Shown here: in pieces, positions 1-8,092 of the stretch
How positions within the stretch are numbered: the stretch's first letter is position 1
Layout: every line of letters begins with the position of its first letter
Assembly (NCBI GenBank): GCA_016718205.1
Contig: JADKEB010000031.1
Location: 434,001 to 498,000, forward strand
Origin: Saprospiraceae bacterium
Lineage (GTDB): Bacteria; Bacteroidota; Bacteroidia; Chitinophagales; Saprospiraceae
Direction of reading: 5' to 3'
DNA length: 64,000 nt
Position numbers and translations under genes: made by a program
The notes under the pieces: generated by a model
The model's input: the letters and a program-made list of their open reading frames with translations, nothing else
Databases searched by the model: none
What the model was told of the DNA's origin: nothing

Positions 1-392
1 CCCGGGAGAAAAGCAGTCCACATAGCTTCCATCAATAAGACATGGTTTTGTCTTGCTAAGTCAAAGAGCTGATCTGTGAGTTGTTGATTTACACTGAGTG
101 GTTTTTCGCACAATACAGCTTTTTTTACATTAAGACAAAGAGCTGTATGTTCAAAATGATGTGAGTGTGGAGTAGCAATATATATGGCATCAATTTCTTT
201 ACAATTGGCCAATGATTCATAGTCTGTAAATATTTTTTCTGCACCATACTTATCGGCAAAGTTTTGAGCATTTTCTTTATCTCTGGAGGCACAAGCATAT
301 AAATACCCTGTTTTACTTAGACTTAAATCATCAGCAAATTTGCGGGCAATCCTTCCACACCCCAATATACCCCATTTTATCTTTTTACTCAT
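1..392 (-). CDS. Gfo/Idh/MocA family oxidoreductase, N-terminal part (cut by window edge)
   Basis: The gene starts at the ATG read from 392 down to 390 and runs off the left edge, so only about 130 residues are visible. The N-terminus has a Rossmann dinucleotide-binding loop (GCGRIA, residues 11-16) after a short beta strand, and CEKPL near residues 95-99, the conserved EKP motif of this NAD(P)-dependent sugar or polyol dehydrogenase family. Substrate cannot be told because the C-terminal substrate domain is missing. It is divergent from the methyltransferase gene on the other strand. The element CAAATATA at 417-424 reads TATATTTG on the minus strand, a possible Bacteroidota -7 box, without a convincing -33 partner. 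Confidence 0.85.
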   Translation of the reverse strand, partial: MSKKIKWGILGCGRIARKFADDLSLSKTGYLYACASRDKENAQNFADKYGAEKIFTDYESLANCKEIDAIYIATPHSHHFEHTALCLNVKKAVLCEKPLSVNQQLTDQLFDLARQNHVLLMEAMWTAFLP

Positions 393-471
393 CTGAATTA
401 ATCATCTTATAAGTGACAAATATAGTCCTAAAATCCTTAGTTTTGTGTATAAAATACAGAAGTAGTTTTGT

Positions 472-1125
472 ATGAATGATGCTGATAATAATCTCCAATG
501 TCCACTTTGTTTAAAAACAGATGTTGAAAAAACAGCATTTAGTTTCAAAATCAGGCACTATTATTTTTGTAGGAACTGTAATTTAGTATTTGCTGATCGA
601 CTGACTTTACCGGATGAAAAGGATGAAAAAAAAAGATATAAATTTCATCAAAATAGTGAAAAAGATGATGGTTACCTCAATTTTTTGGAAAAAGCAATCA
701 CTCCTATGCTAGCTCAGATCAACCAGGATGATGTAGGCCTGGATTATGGATGCGGACCATCTAAGACAACAAGTGAGCTCCTGGCACGGAAAAATATTCT
801 TTGTGATGTTTATGATCCATTTTTCTTTCCGCAAATACCTGGAAAAACATATGATTTTATCATTTCTACTGAAGTATTTGAGCATTTTCATCAACCGGAC
901 GTTGACATAAAAAAGATGGTCTCACTAATAAAAACTGGTGGGCATCTTGCAGTTATGACAGAATTTTGGCATGATATGGATAAATTTGCAGACTGGTACT
1001 ACATCAGAGATTATACTCACGTCTCCTTTTATAACCTTGAGACCATGAAACATATAGAAAAATCATATTCCTTAAAAATGAAATATACGGACAGTATAAG
1101 AGTAGTCATCTTTCAAAAGCTATAA
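472..1125 (+). CDS. class I SAM-dependent methyltransferase with N-terminal zinc-ribbon-like Cys pairs
   Basis: The 217-residue protein begins with two CxxC pairs (C10/C13 and C33/C36), a likely zinc ribbon. The SAM-binding glycine loop DYGCG is at residues 91-95 and the acidic/VFEHF region follows, as in the Methyltransf_23 group. The substrate is not evident; relatives act on small molecules or sugars. The arrangement of Cys pairs before the methyltransferase fold is common in this group. Two TAnnTTTG-like boxes lie upstream at 438-445 and 463-470, the first better placed for transcription start. It converges with the tonB-like gene, with only 13 bases between them and no clear terminator. 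Confidence 0.8.
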   Translation: MNDADNNLQCPLCLKTDVEKTAFSFKIRHYYFCRNCNLVFADRLTLPDEKDEKKRYKFHQNSEKDDGYLNFLEKAITPMLAQINQDDVGLDYGCGPSKTTSELLARKNILCDVYDPFFFPQIPGKTYDFIISTEVFEHFHQPDVDIKKMVSLIKTGGHLAVMTEFWHDMDKFADWYYIRDYTHVSFYNLETMKHIEKSYSLKMKYTDSIRVVIFQKL

Positions 1126-1138
1126 AGCGCAACTTCTA

Positions 1139-1972
1139 TTACCGCACTTTAAAATCGACCAAAACTGTACCACATTGCACTTCATTGTCAGACTTTGAAA
1201 ATTTGTATTTCATAGCTGATTTTTTTGCCAGATCAATAAGATATGCATCTGAAGTGGTTGACCCTCTTTGAGTAAATTCTGCCTTCACGACTCGTCCGGT
1301 ATTATCCACACAAATAGAAAGGTTTACTTTTCCTGTTTTTTGAGAATTATCAGAAAATGATGGTTCATACTCGACGCCTCTTCCTGACAATCCACCACCT
1401 ACACGTCCTGAGCCTTTGGTAATACCTTCCAGAGCCTTGCCGTCAGGGCTACCTTTGTCTGTTCCTTGATTTCCTGTATTATTATTAGTTCCTTGACCTT
1501 TTCCAAAAAGATCAGAGTACTTTTTCTTTTGATCGGCGCGGTCTTTCGCTTCTTTTTCTGCTTTAGCGCGTTCTTCTGCTTCTTTTGCCGTTCTTTCAGC
1601 TTCTAATCTTTTTCGCGATACTTCTTCAGTATTGTCACTTTTTGGCTTTTTCTCGTCATTTTTAGGCTTGCTTTCCTTTTTTTCCGTTGCTTTTACGGGG
1701 GATTCTTCATCTCTGACATCAGTTTTGATGTTTTCCTGACGGTCATTACTGGATATTGGTTTGGGAGGCAAGGCTGCAGACTGGCTGGAATTTTCTTGTG
1801 GAGTTGCTTCTTCCATCATTCCGGCTTCAGGATCACCAAAGGCTATGAGTATGCCTTGAAGATCTTCCTTCTCCACTTTACTAAGCAATGGCAATAAGAG
1901 AAGAATAATGAGCAGTACATGCATCACAAGGCTTGTAATCAGGCTCTTATTTTTATTTTTGGTATTATTCAT
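1139..1972 (-). CDS. TonB-family energy transducer
   Basis: The 277-residue protein has one N-terminal membrane segment (about residues 10-32), a long Glu/Lys/Ala-rich charged spacer (about 60-150) that should span the periplasm, a Gly-rich stretch, and a C-terminal TonB-like domain (about 205-277) with the pattern V-N-L-S-I-C-V-D-x-x-G-R-V. It would couple the proton-driven ExbB/ExbD motor to outer-membrane transporters or to a Tol-like process. It lies last in the minus-strand group exbB-exbD-exbD-tonB, 217 bases after the second exbD. The usual Pro-rich spacer is replaced by a charged, probably helical one, so a TolA-like role is also possible. Confidence 0.8.
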   Translation of the reverse strand: MNNTKNKNKSLITSLVMHVLLIILLLLPLLSKVEKEDLQGILIAFGDPEAGMMEEATPQENSSQSAALPPKPISSNDRQENIKTDVRDEESPVKATEKKESKPKNDEKKPKSDNTEEVSRKRLEAERTAKEAEERAKAEKEAKDRADQKKKYSDLFGKGQGTNNNTGNQGTDKGSPDGKALEGITKGSGRVGGGLSGRGVEYEPSFSDNSQKTGKVNLSICVDNTGRVVKAEFTQRGSTTSDAYLIDLAKKSAMKYKFSKSDNEVQCGTVLVDFKVR

Positions 1973-2189
1973 AATCTCTTACCTGATAAAATACGATATG
2001 AAATAAAGTATTCAATACTTGCATTTCAAATAAATTGGTTGATGATAAATGGTGTAAGATGATTATACTTGTAAGCTAAAACTGTAAAACGTGTAATTTA
2101 ATATTGTATGACTTATCTATACTAAATGTCCTGAATTACAAATGATTTTTTTTGGAATTAAATTTTCTTAGGGTTTCGTTATACAATGA

Positions 2190-2606
2190 TCAATTTTTTT
2201 GCGTGTATCCACTTGGCTCCGTTAACACAGCCCTTACTTCCATTTTATATGCCAAATCCAGTATTGCTACGACAGTTTCATTGCTGGCTTTTGCCGCTGG
2301 TGATACTACTATTGCTGCTTTTTCTTTATCAATCCTTTTTAAAGATTCCATTTGTCTTTTTATACCTTCAAAACTGATAGGTGACCCATTCAATGTATAG
2401 TTACCATCCGTGCTTATAGCTACCACTTTATTTTTGGCTTTTGGAGGTGGTGGACTGGTTTTTTTTCCGGGGAGTTGAAGATTTAGCGCATTAGGAGTGA
2501 CAATAGATGATGTTAACATAAAGAATATCAACAACAGAAAAATGATGTCTGTCAATGAAGACATATTGAACTGTGCACTGACTTTACTTCTTGATTTTAC
2601 AGCCAT
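2190..2606 (-). CDS. exbD: ExbD/TolR family biopolymer transport protein (second copy)
   Basis: The 138-residue protein has the ExbD layout: short cytoplasmic N-terminus, a single membrane helix (about residues 16-37) with the proton-carrying Asp at position 20 (motif SSLTDIIFLLLIFFML), and a periplasmic domain with a Pro-rich linker after the helix. It forms the inner-membrane motor with ExbB. It starts 8 bases after the stop of the other exbD and shares an almost identical first 35 residues with it, so the pair arose by tandem duplication. The periplasmic halves differ, which suggests separate partners or a heteromeric motor. Confidence 0.9.
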   Translation of the reverse strand: MAVKSRSKVSAQFNMSSLTDIIFLLLIFFMLTSSIVTPNALNLQLPGKKTSPPPPKAKNKVVAISTDGNYTLNGSPISFEGIKRQMESLKRIDKEKAAIVVSPAAKASNETVVAILDLAYKMEVRAVLTEPSGYTQKN

Positions 2607-2614
2607 GATCTTTT

Positions 2615-3016
2615 TTAATTTTTATGACTAGGTTGAGTAGCAATGATAGCTTTGATTTTGAGTCCGCTGGCAATGGCCATTGCTTTATGTACATTTTCCC
2701 ATGGTACTCCGACTTCAGAAATGATGGTGAGTGTAGCGTTTTCTTTGTTGTCAGTTTCTCTTACTGCAAGTGCCACATCTTTCTCCATGTTAGAGACAGA
2801 GGATGCCTTGCCCGCAATAGTGATTGTACCATCTACCAGCATCGTGATCGGCAGATTTGTTGGCGCCACGGCAGTAGAGTCTGATTTAGGTAGCTGGACA
2901 GAGATTTGAACCGCATTTGATGTCAGCATGAAAAATATCAACAATAAAAAAATTATGTCAGTTAAGGATGACATATTAAATTCTGCTGATATTTTACTTC
3001 TCTTCTTAACTGCCAT
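2615..3016 (-). CDS. exbD: ExbD/TolR family biopolymer transport protein (first copy)
   Basis: The 133-residue protein has a membrane helix at about residues 16-37 containing the motor Asp at position 20, followed by a short periplasmic domain. N-terminal residues (MAVKKRSKISAEFNMSSLTD) closely match those of the neighbouring second copy. It is the second gene of the minus-strand motor group, 55 bases after exbB and 8 bases before the next exbD, so co-transcription is very likely. Two exbD genes after one exbB is a common arrangement in Bacteroidota. Confidence 0.9.
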   Translation of the reverse strand: MAVKKRSKISAEFNMSSLTDIIFLLLIFFMLTSNAVQISVQLPKSDSTAVAPTNLPITMLVDGTITIAGKASSVSNMEKDVALAVRETDNKENATLTIISEVGVPWENVHKAMAIASGLKIKAIIATQPSHKN

Positions 3017-3071
3017 TTGAATTGACTTGATTAGATATTAATTTAATGCAAACAATGACCAATTATATCAT

Positions 3072-3764
3072 TTAGTGTCCTGGTTCTTGCAAAAGGTCCA
3101 TAAAGTCAATAGTTGTTTTTTCCATTAGGAAAACCACTTTTTCAACTTTGGCCACAAGTAAGTTATAACCTACAAATGCAAATATACCTATCACTAATCC
3201 GAAAGCAGTGGTGATAAGTGCTTGATAAATACCAGCTGCCAGTACTGCCGGGGTTACATTTTGTTGTGTGGACATGCTGTAGAATGCCAGTATCATACCC
3301 GTAACAGTACCGAGAAAACCAATCATCGGAGCTGCCCCTGAAATACTTGCGAGGGTAGAAAGGTTTTTCTCCAGTTTAAACACTTCAAGATTACCGACAT
3401 TTTCAATTGCTGCATCAATATCTTTTAGTGGCTTTCCTATACGCATCAATCCTTTCTCAATCATTCTAGCTGCTGGAGTGTCCGTTGCGCGACACAAGGC
3501 TTTTGCTCCTTCTACGTTTCCGGAAGAAACAGAACCTCTGATATTATTTATAAAGTTTTCATCGATTTTTCCAGCTCTTTCTATTGTAAGCCACCTTTCG
3601 ATAAAAATATACAACGCGGCAAATGAGAGTATAAAAAGTATTGCAACGTTCAATATCCCCATAATACCACCGGAAACAATAATGTCTATGATGCTTTGAG
3701 ATTGAACTTCAGTAGTGACGTCTGCTGTTGGAACTTGAAATAAAAAGAAACCTAAGTTGATCAT
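3072..3764 (-). CDS. exbB: MotA/TolQ/ExbB proton channel family protein
   Basis: The 230-residue protein has three hydrophobic segments (roughly residues 30-55, 135-160 and 172-200), the ExbB/TolQ topology with a large cytoplasmic loop between the first two. The motif GAAPMIGFLGTVTGMI and the following A-G-I-Y-Q-A-L-x-T-T-A-F-G-L-x-x-G are the family signature of the proton channel. It is the first gene of the minus-strand group exbB-exbD-exbD-tonB and would assemble as the ring of the motor complex in the inner membrane. The start codon at 3764-3762 is the natural one. Confidence 0.92.
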   Translation of the reverse strand: MINLGFFLFQVPTADVTTEVQSQSIIDIIVSGGIMGILNVAILFILSFAALYIFIERWLTIERAGKIDENFINNIRGSVSSGNVEGAKALCRATDTPAARMIEKGLMRIGKPLKDIDAAIENVGNLEVFKLEKNLSTLASISGAAPMIGFLGTVTGMILAFYSMSTQQNVTPAVLAAGIYQALITTAFGLVIGIFAFVGYNLLVAKVEKVVFLMEKTTIDFMDLLQEPGH

Positions 3765-4123
3765 AATAATTATATGCTATATTGTGTTAAAATGAACGGT
3801 ATTACAGAGATTTTATTTTGCGAACTTTACAAAATACTTGCAAATTTAATATAATATTATGATATTATAATTTATTTACATACATTTTTTACTCAATTAT
3901 CGTTTTTTGCAATAGGCATTGCTTCGATATTTCACAAGTGTATAATATTTATAATTTGTAAGGGTCGACTAGAAATTTAATTGTAAGTCTTATTTCATTA
4001 TATAGGCAAAAGTCTGTCTTTGCCTTGAGATGTGTGGGAAACGTAATTATTGTGATCCTTTAACCGGTAAGGAGGACATATATAGCATTTAAATCGAAGG
4101 TGATTTTCTTTACGTTTGGTAGT
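3765..4123. other. intergenic region, no gene seen
   Basis: This AT-rich stretch separates exbB from the end of the T9SS type B gene; both are on the minus strand, so it should hold the promoter of the exbB group. A possible -33-like TTTG is present on the minus strand near 3840-3850, but I cannot place a convincing -7 box. No repeat or hairpin stood out. Confidence 0.4.
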
Positions 4124-6988
4124 TTAACGGACTACAGTGATGTCTTTTTTGAATATCTGCCTGTTTCCTTCCCAGTCTACATAATCAATGATCAAAATAT
4201 AGACTCCTGATTCGACAGGTCGGCCTTGCACATTGCCATCCCATCCTTCATTTGGTTCATTAAAATGCTGGGAGGTAGTTTGAAAAACCTTGTTGCCATA
4301 TCGGTCATAAATCGCATATTGGTTGAATGTGATAGGAATCAGGTTTTTGAACATAGTCAACCGATCGTTGATGCCATCATTATTGGGTGAAAAAATGTTT
4401 GGTATAAAGAAATTCAATTCATTTTCTACGATAACATTAATACGTGATGTGGCCACACAACCATGGATTGTAGTAACTTCGAGCACAATAATATCGTTTT
4501 TCAATGAATTAAAATCTAATTCAAAATCATTTCCTAAAACTATACCTTTGCTGTTTTTCCAAACTATTTGATCAATTTCGTCTTCAGGATAGTTGGAAGT
4601 GAAAGTAAGATCAGCACTTCCATTAAAAGCAATTGTGACTTCCAGGGGTGTTTCTACAGTAAATAATTTGGGTTCTGTTATGCTAAAGATCTTTTTGTGT
4701 GCACAGTCAAATTTATCTCTTACTTCGATGGTGTATTGTCCTTTATCCAGATTGATATTCTGAATACCTGCTGTTTGTTGGTTCAATTTAAAGTGATAGG
4801 GACCATATCCTCCTTTGACTGATGTAACTATCGCCTGACCATTTTTTTGGCCATAACAAGATATATCTTTAACATCCAGCAATATGTCCTTTGGTATTTC
4901 GGGGTCATTGGTGATTTTGATATCACCTGATTTTTGACATCCATTTTTTGAGTCCAGGACGTTTAAAGAATATGTACCAATAGAAGTGGCTTTCAGCTTT
5001 ATGTCCTTATTATTACTTGAAATTGTACCATCTTGTGTACTCCATGTGTAAATGAGATTTGAGCCAGCTGTAACTTGAGGTTCGATCTCAACAGATAAGG
5101 TATTGCAATGCCATTTGATATCATCTTTTAATGATACTTCGGGCCGAACTTTATTTTCACTTATATTTATCTGCTCATAACTCCAGCATTTACTTGCAGA
5201 TGCCATCACTTCTGCCTTGTAAACACCAACTGCATCCACTTCAAGGAATAACTTTGTCGGGTATGAACCATAGAATGCCTGGTCAGGCAGTACTTTGTAC
5301 CACCTAACAGAATCTACAGTCAGATTGGTGGAAAGCAAAATGGTATCTTTGGGTCGGTAACAAGTAAGCATATCTCCGGTGAGAGTAATGGCCGCTTTGT
5401 TAAAATTATAAGGTACCATAAATGATGTATCTGTTTGGCAACCATTCAATCCGATCGCTTTAAATTGAAATGGTTTTCCTGTAGTTACATTGATGGAATC
5501 AGCTGTTGCCCTAAATCCTTGGAGCTTTTGTCCTGTGGGCATGGTCCATTCTGAAGATGCAAGCGGAGTTGACGGTGCTACAAGAATATCAGGATATTTT
5601 TCATTAGCATTGATACACCTTACTGATGGTATTGACGCAGTGATTTGTGGGAGTTTCTGATCTGATGTTATTGTAAAACTTGTAGAAGCAGTACATGATG
5701 ATCCATTTGCTTGATATGATCCTGTGACAATATATGTTCCGGGCAAAGTTATCGAACTTTGCGTCGTTTGACCCACAGTATTGTTGTTGGCTGCATTTTT
5801 CCAGATAAACGTCAGTGGATCTGGTGCGTTGGTGTTAGAAAGAACTCGTGCATTTATAGACTTTATATTGCAATTGAGTATATCGTTATCAATAAACATA
5901 CCAAGAGAAATTGCTATAGTATCTACTTTAAACTTGTGTACAACATCGCATTTGGAAGCATCTTTTACAATGTGATTTCCTGCATTATAAGATTTGCCTT
6001 GAAAGAGATATTCTTTACCAGAACAAATAAATTTGGTTCCGCTGTCCATTTCAATGATGGGTTTTTCTTCCACGACAAATTTATGGACTAAAGAGCAGTC
6101 TGTCAAGTCGACAACTTCAAATGTGCCTTTAAAGTAATCTATACCCTGAAACCTGAATGCTTCGCCCGGGCATACAAATTGTTTCGTTAAAAGATTTTCC
6201 TTATTTCTTTGTACTTTAAATGCTTGTATTTTAACACGGCACGGGTCAGCGCTATCAAAAATTGTGGTATCTCGACTGACCTGGATACCCTGGTACGTGT
6301 AAGATGTATTGGGGCATATAGAAATAAGAGGTAGGGTTGTTGTATCTGGTGCTCCAACTGTCACAGTCCATTGTATGATATCTCCGGCTGCAGCATTGGC
6401 ACAACTGCCTAAATAAAACGGGTTGAAATGAGTATTGGCGGAGATGGTATAAGTACCTGGCTGGGTGAATACCACATCTACATTCGTACCCGTAGAATCC
6501 TGTTTGTTAAAATATCGACCAGTGGCTGGTTGGATATTCCATAGGTAACAAATACTGTCTTTGGGGTTGAAATTGAGCGGCGGAGCACAACTGGTATTGA
6601 ATCGCACGTCACGCTCCGGTTCAGCTAATGTATACGATATAGGTTGATGTAGATCGGCACAAATAATTGAGTTTTGTCCTGTAATGGCACCTTTTTTGAG
6701 CAATGTAGCATCAGGTGGTTGGACAACTGACAAGTCCAATCCTTTCACAACTTCAATCCTAAATTCACAAACAGACGCAGCATATCCGTCCAATACGAAA
6801 TAAACCAAGTTCTCCAGAATAAAATTGTCATATGATAAATTTATAATACCTGAGGTGGCTCCTATTATATCTTCACAAGCCACGCTACTGGTTTTTTTAC
6901 ACTCTCTGTAAAGCCCGGTTTGAATACCAGTGTCAGTTATATTTGCTGTTGGATGAGCACAATTGGTAACAAAAATTCTTATATGCAC
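4124..6988 (-). CDS. T9SS type B (gliding motility-associated C-terminal domain) surface protein, main part of an amber-interrupted gene
   Basis: The open frame encodes 954 residues and ends in a type B sorting domain (about the last 85 residues): FIPNIFSPNNDGIND, then YDRYGNKVF, GWDGN and a final KDITVVR, as expected for export through the type IX system. Before it lie repeated Ig/PKD-like beta modules rich in paired Cys and patterns such as GTYSLNVLDSKNGC. The GTG at 6988 is not a true start: coding sense continues upstream in the same frame (NNPISLPNTGVCN, DNTSWFSFTACSKEV) to a single TAG at 7087-7085, and beyond it to a signal peptide. The complete gene is therefore 4124 to 7288 or 7342, about 1,050-1,070 codons with one internal amber codon. 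Confidence 0.85.
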   Translation of the reverse strand: MHIRIFVTNCAHPTANITDTGIQTGLYRECKKTSSVACEDIIGATSGIINLSYDNFILENLVYFVLDGYAASVCEFRIEVVKGLDLSVVQPPDATLLKKGAITGQNSIICADLHQPISYTLAEPERDVRFNTSCAPPLNFNPKDSICYLWNIQPATGRYFNKQDSTGTNVDVVFTQPGTYTISANTHFNPFYLGSCANAAAGDIIQWTVTVGAPDTTTLPLISICPNTSYTYQGIQVSRDTTIFDSADPCRVKIQAFKVQRNKENLLTKQFVCPGEAFRFQGIDYFKGTFEVVDLTDCSLVHKFVVEEKPIIEMDSGTKFICSGKEYLFQGKSYNAGNHIVKDASKCDVVHKFKVDTIAISLGMFIDNDILNCNIKSINARVLSNTNAPDPLTFIWKNAANNNTVGQTTQSSITLPGTYIVTGSYQANGSSCTASTSFTITSDQKLPQITASIPSVRCINANEKYPDILVAPSTPLASSEWTMPTGQKLQGFRATADSINVTTGKPFQFKAIGLNGCQTDTSFMVPYNFNKAAITLTGDMLTCYRPKDTILLSTNLTVDSVRWYKVLPDQAFYGSYPTKLFLEVDAVGVYKAEVMASASKCWSYEQINISENKVRPEVSLKDDIKWHCNTLSVEIEPQVTAGSNLIYTWSTQDGTISSNNKDIKLKATSIGTYSLNVLDSKNGCQKSGDIKITNDPEIPKDILLDVKDISCYGQKNGQAIVTSVKGGYGPYHFKLNQQTAGIQNINLDKGQYTIEVRDKFDCAHKKIFSITEPKLFTVETPLEVTIAFNGSADLTFTSNYPEDEIDQIVWKNSKGIVLGNDFELDFNSLKNDIIVLEVTTIHGCVATSRINVIVENELNFFIPNIFSPNNDGINDRLTMFKNLIPITFNQYAIYDRYGNKVFQTTSQHFNEPNEGWDGNVQGRPVESGVYILIIDYVDWEGNRQIFKKDITVVR

Positions 6989-7084
6989 TTCTTTGCTACA
7001 AGCTGTAAAAGAAAACCATGAAGTATTGTCGAATTGGCCTTGAGAGTTGCATACTCCGGTATTTGGTAGGCTAATTGGATTATT

Positions 7085-7342
7085 CTAAAATGTTTTAGTA
7101 ATATTTTCCTTTCGTAATTTTCCTATGTATCCATTTAATTTATTTCCGCAAATATATTCGGCACTTGAACATGTCTCCCCTAAAGGGCCATCCTGAAAAT
7201 TACATTGACTCAATAGCGATGTAGTGCTTACTGTTGTCAGTAAAACAATGGAAATAAAAAAAATAAATACTCGGCTCACAAGGATCATACAATAATTAAG
7301 TATTTTCAGAAAGTATTTCAGCTCAAAAAATATTCGATTCAA
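7085..7342 (-). pseudogene. signal-peptide end of the T9SS type B gene, cut off by an in-frame TAG
   Basis: This 85-codon open frame has a signal peptide and then the typical mature start of such proteins (GETCSSAEYICGNKLNGYIG). It ends in TAG at 7087-7085. It is in the same frame as the large downstream open frame (both codon series start at positions equal to 1 modulo 3), and the 32 codons between the TAG and 6988 read as normal family sequence. The better start is the Met at codon 19 (7288), directly before the hydrophobic stretch ending in LLSQ. Without suppression, only a short exported peptide would be made from this end. A real nonsense mutation or a single-base sequence error would both explain it. 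Confidence 0.7.
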
Positions 7343-7637
7343 TTAAGAACAACTTTCTAAACGATACTTCATTTTTGGTTTTATATTCAGTTTACAATCA
7401 ATAACTAACAAATAGAACTATTCTTTAATATGTCAAAGAAATATTTAACACCGCAAAGATATAAAAGATTATTTGGTTGCAATGAAAATGATATAATAAT
7501 ATTACAATTTTATAGAACATAAAATGTGCCAATCTTATTGCCAAACAAATTTATCTTGATCAATTGGTACTTGTTTGCCCTTCTATTTTCTTTATAAGAA
7601 GAAAAAACTTTTACCACAAATATGAGTTGTATGATAC

Positions 7638-8009
7638 ATGAATGGCAAAAATAAAAAAACATTAGTGCTTGGTGGATCTGAAAATCCCGAAAGATATTCC
7701 AATATGGCTATCCGATTACTCCGTAAAAACGGAATTGAAGTGGTTTCTGTAGGTACTAAAATGGGACAGGTGTTGGATGTGAAAATTACAAATACTCCTG
7801 AAGCTTTTGAAGAAATACATACAGTTACGCTTTATGTAGGTCCCCAAAACCAAATTCCATATATTGACTATATACGTGGGCTCAAACCTAAAAGAATTAT
7901 ATTTAATCCCGGTACTGAAAATGACACACTAAGACATCTGGCCGAGTCTGAAGGAATAGAAACTGAAGAGGCTTGTACCTTAGTGCTACTCAACCTGGGG
8001 CAATATTGA
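7638..8009 (+). CDS. CoA-binding domain protein (CoA_binding_2 / YccU-like)
   Basis: The 123-residue protein is a single Rossmann-like domain. It opens with TLVLGGSENPERYSNMAIRLL, the nucleotide-binding loop of the family, and contains TLYVGPQNQ and RIIFNPGTEN, which match the second and third conserved blocks. The length is typical for free-standing members (about 120-140). The cellular role of these proteins is not well established. The gene stands alone between divergent and convergent neighbours. Confidence 0.85.
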   Translation: MNGKNKKTLVLGGSENPERYSNMAIRLLRKNGIEVVSVGTKMGQVLDVKITNTPEAFEEIHTVTLYVGPQNQIPYIDYIRGLKPKRIIFNPGTENDTLRHLAESEGIETEEACTLVLLNLGQY

Positions 8010-8092
8010 AAACAAAATTATATCAAATTAAATCTTATTCAGAAATCGTTTGCGAAAGTATTTTTTGTTGAAAAACACTGTGTATTTGTAAT

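Noticed and set aside
2152..2400. Plus-strand open frames over exbD
   Set aside because: They are antisense shadows of the clearly coding minus-strand exbD genes.
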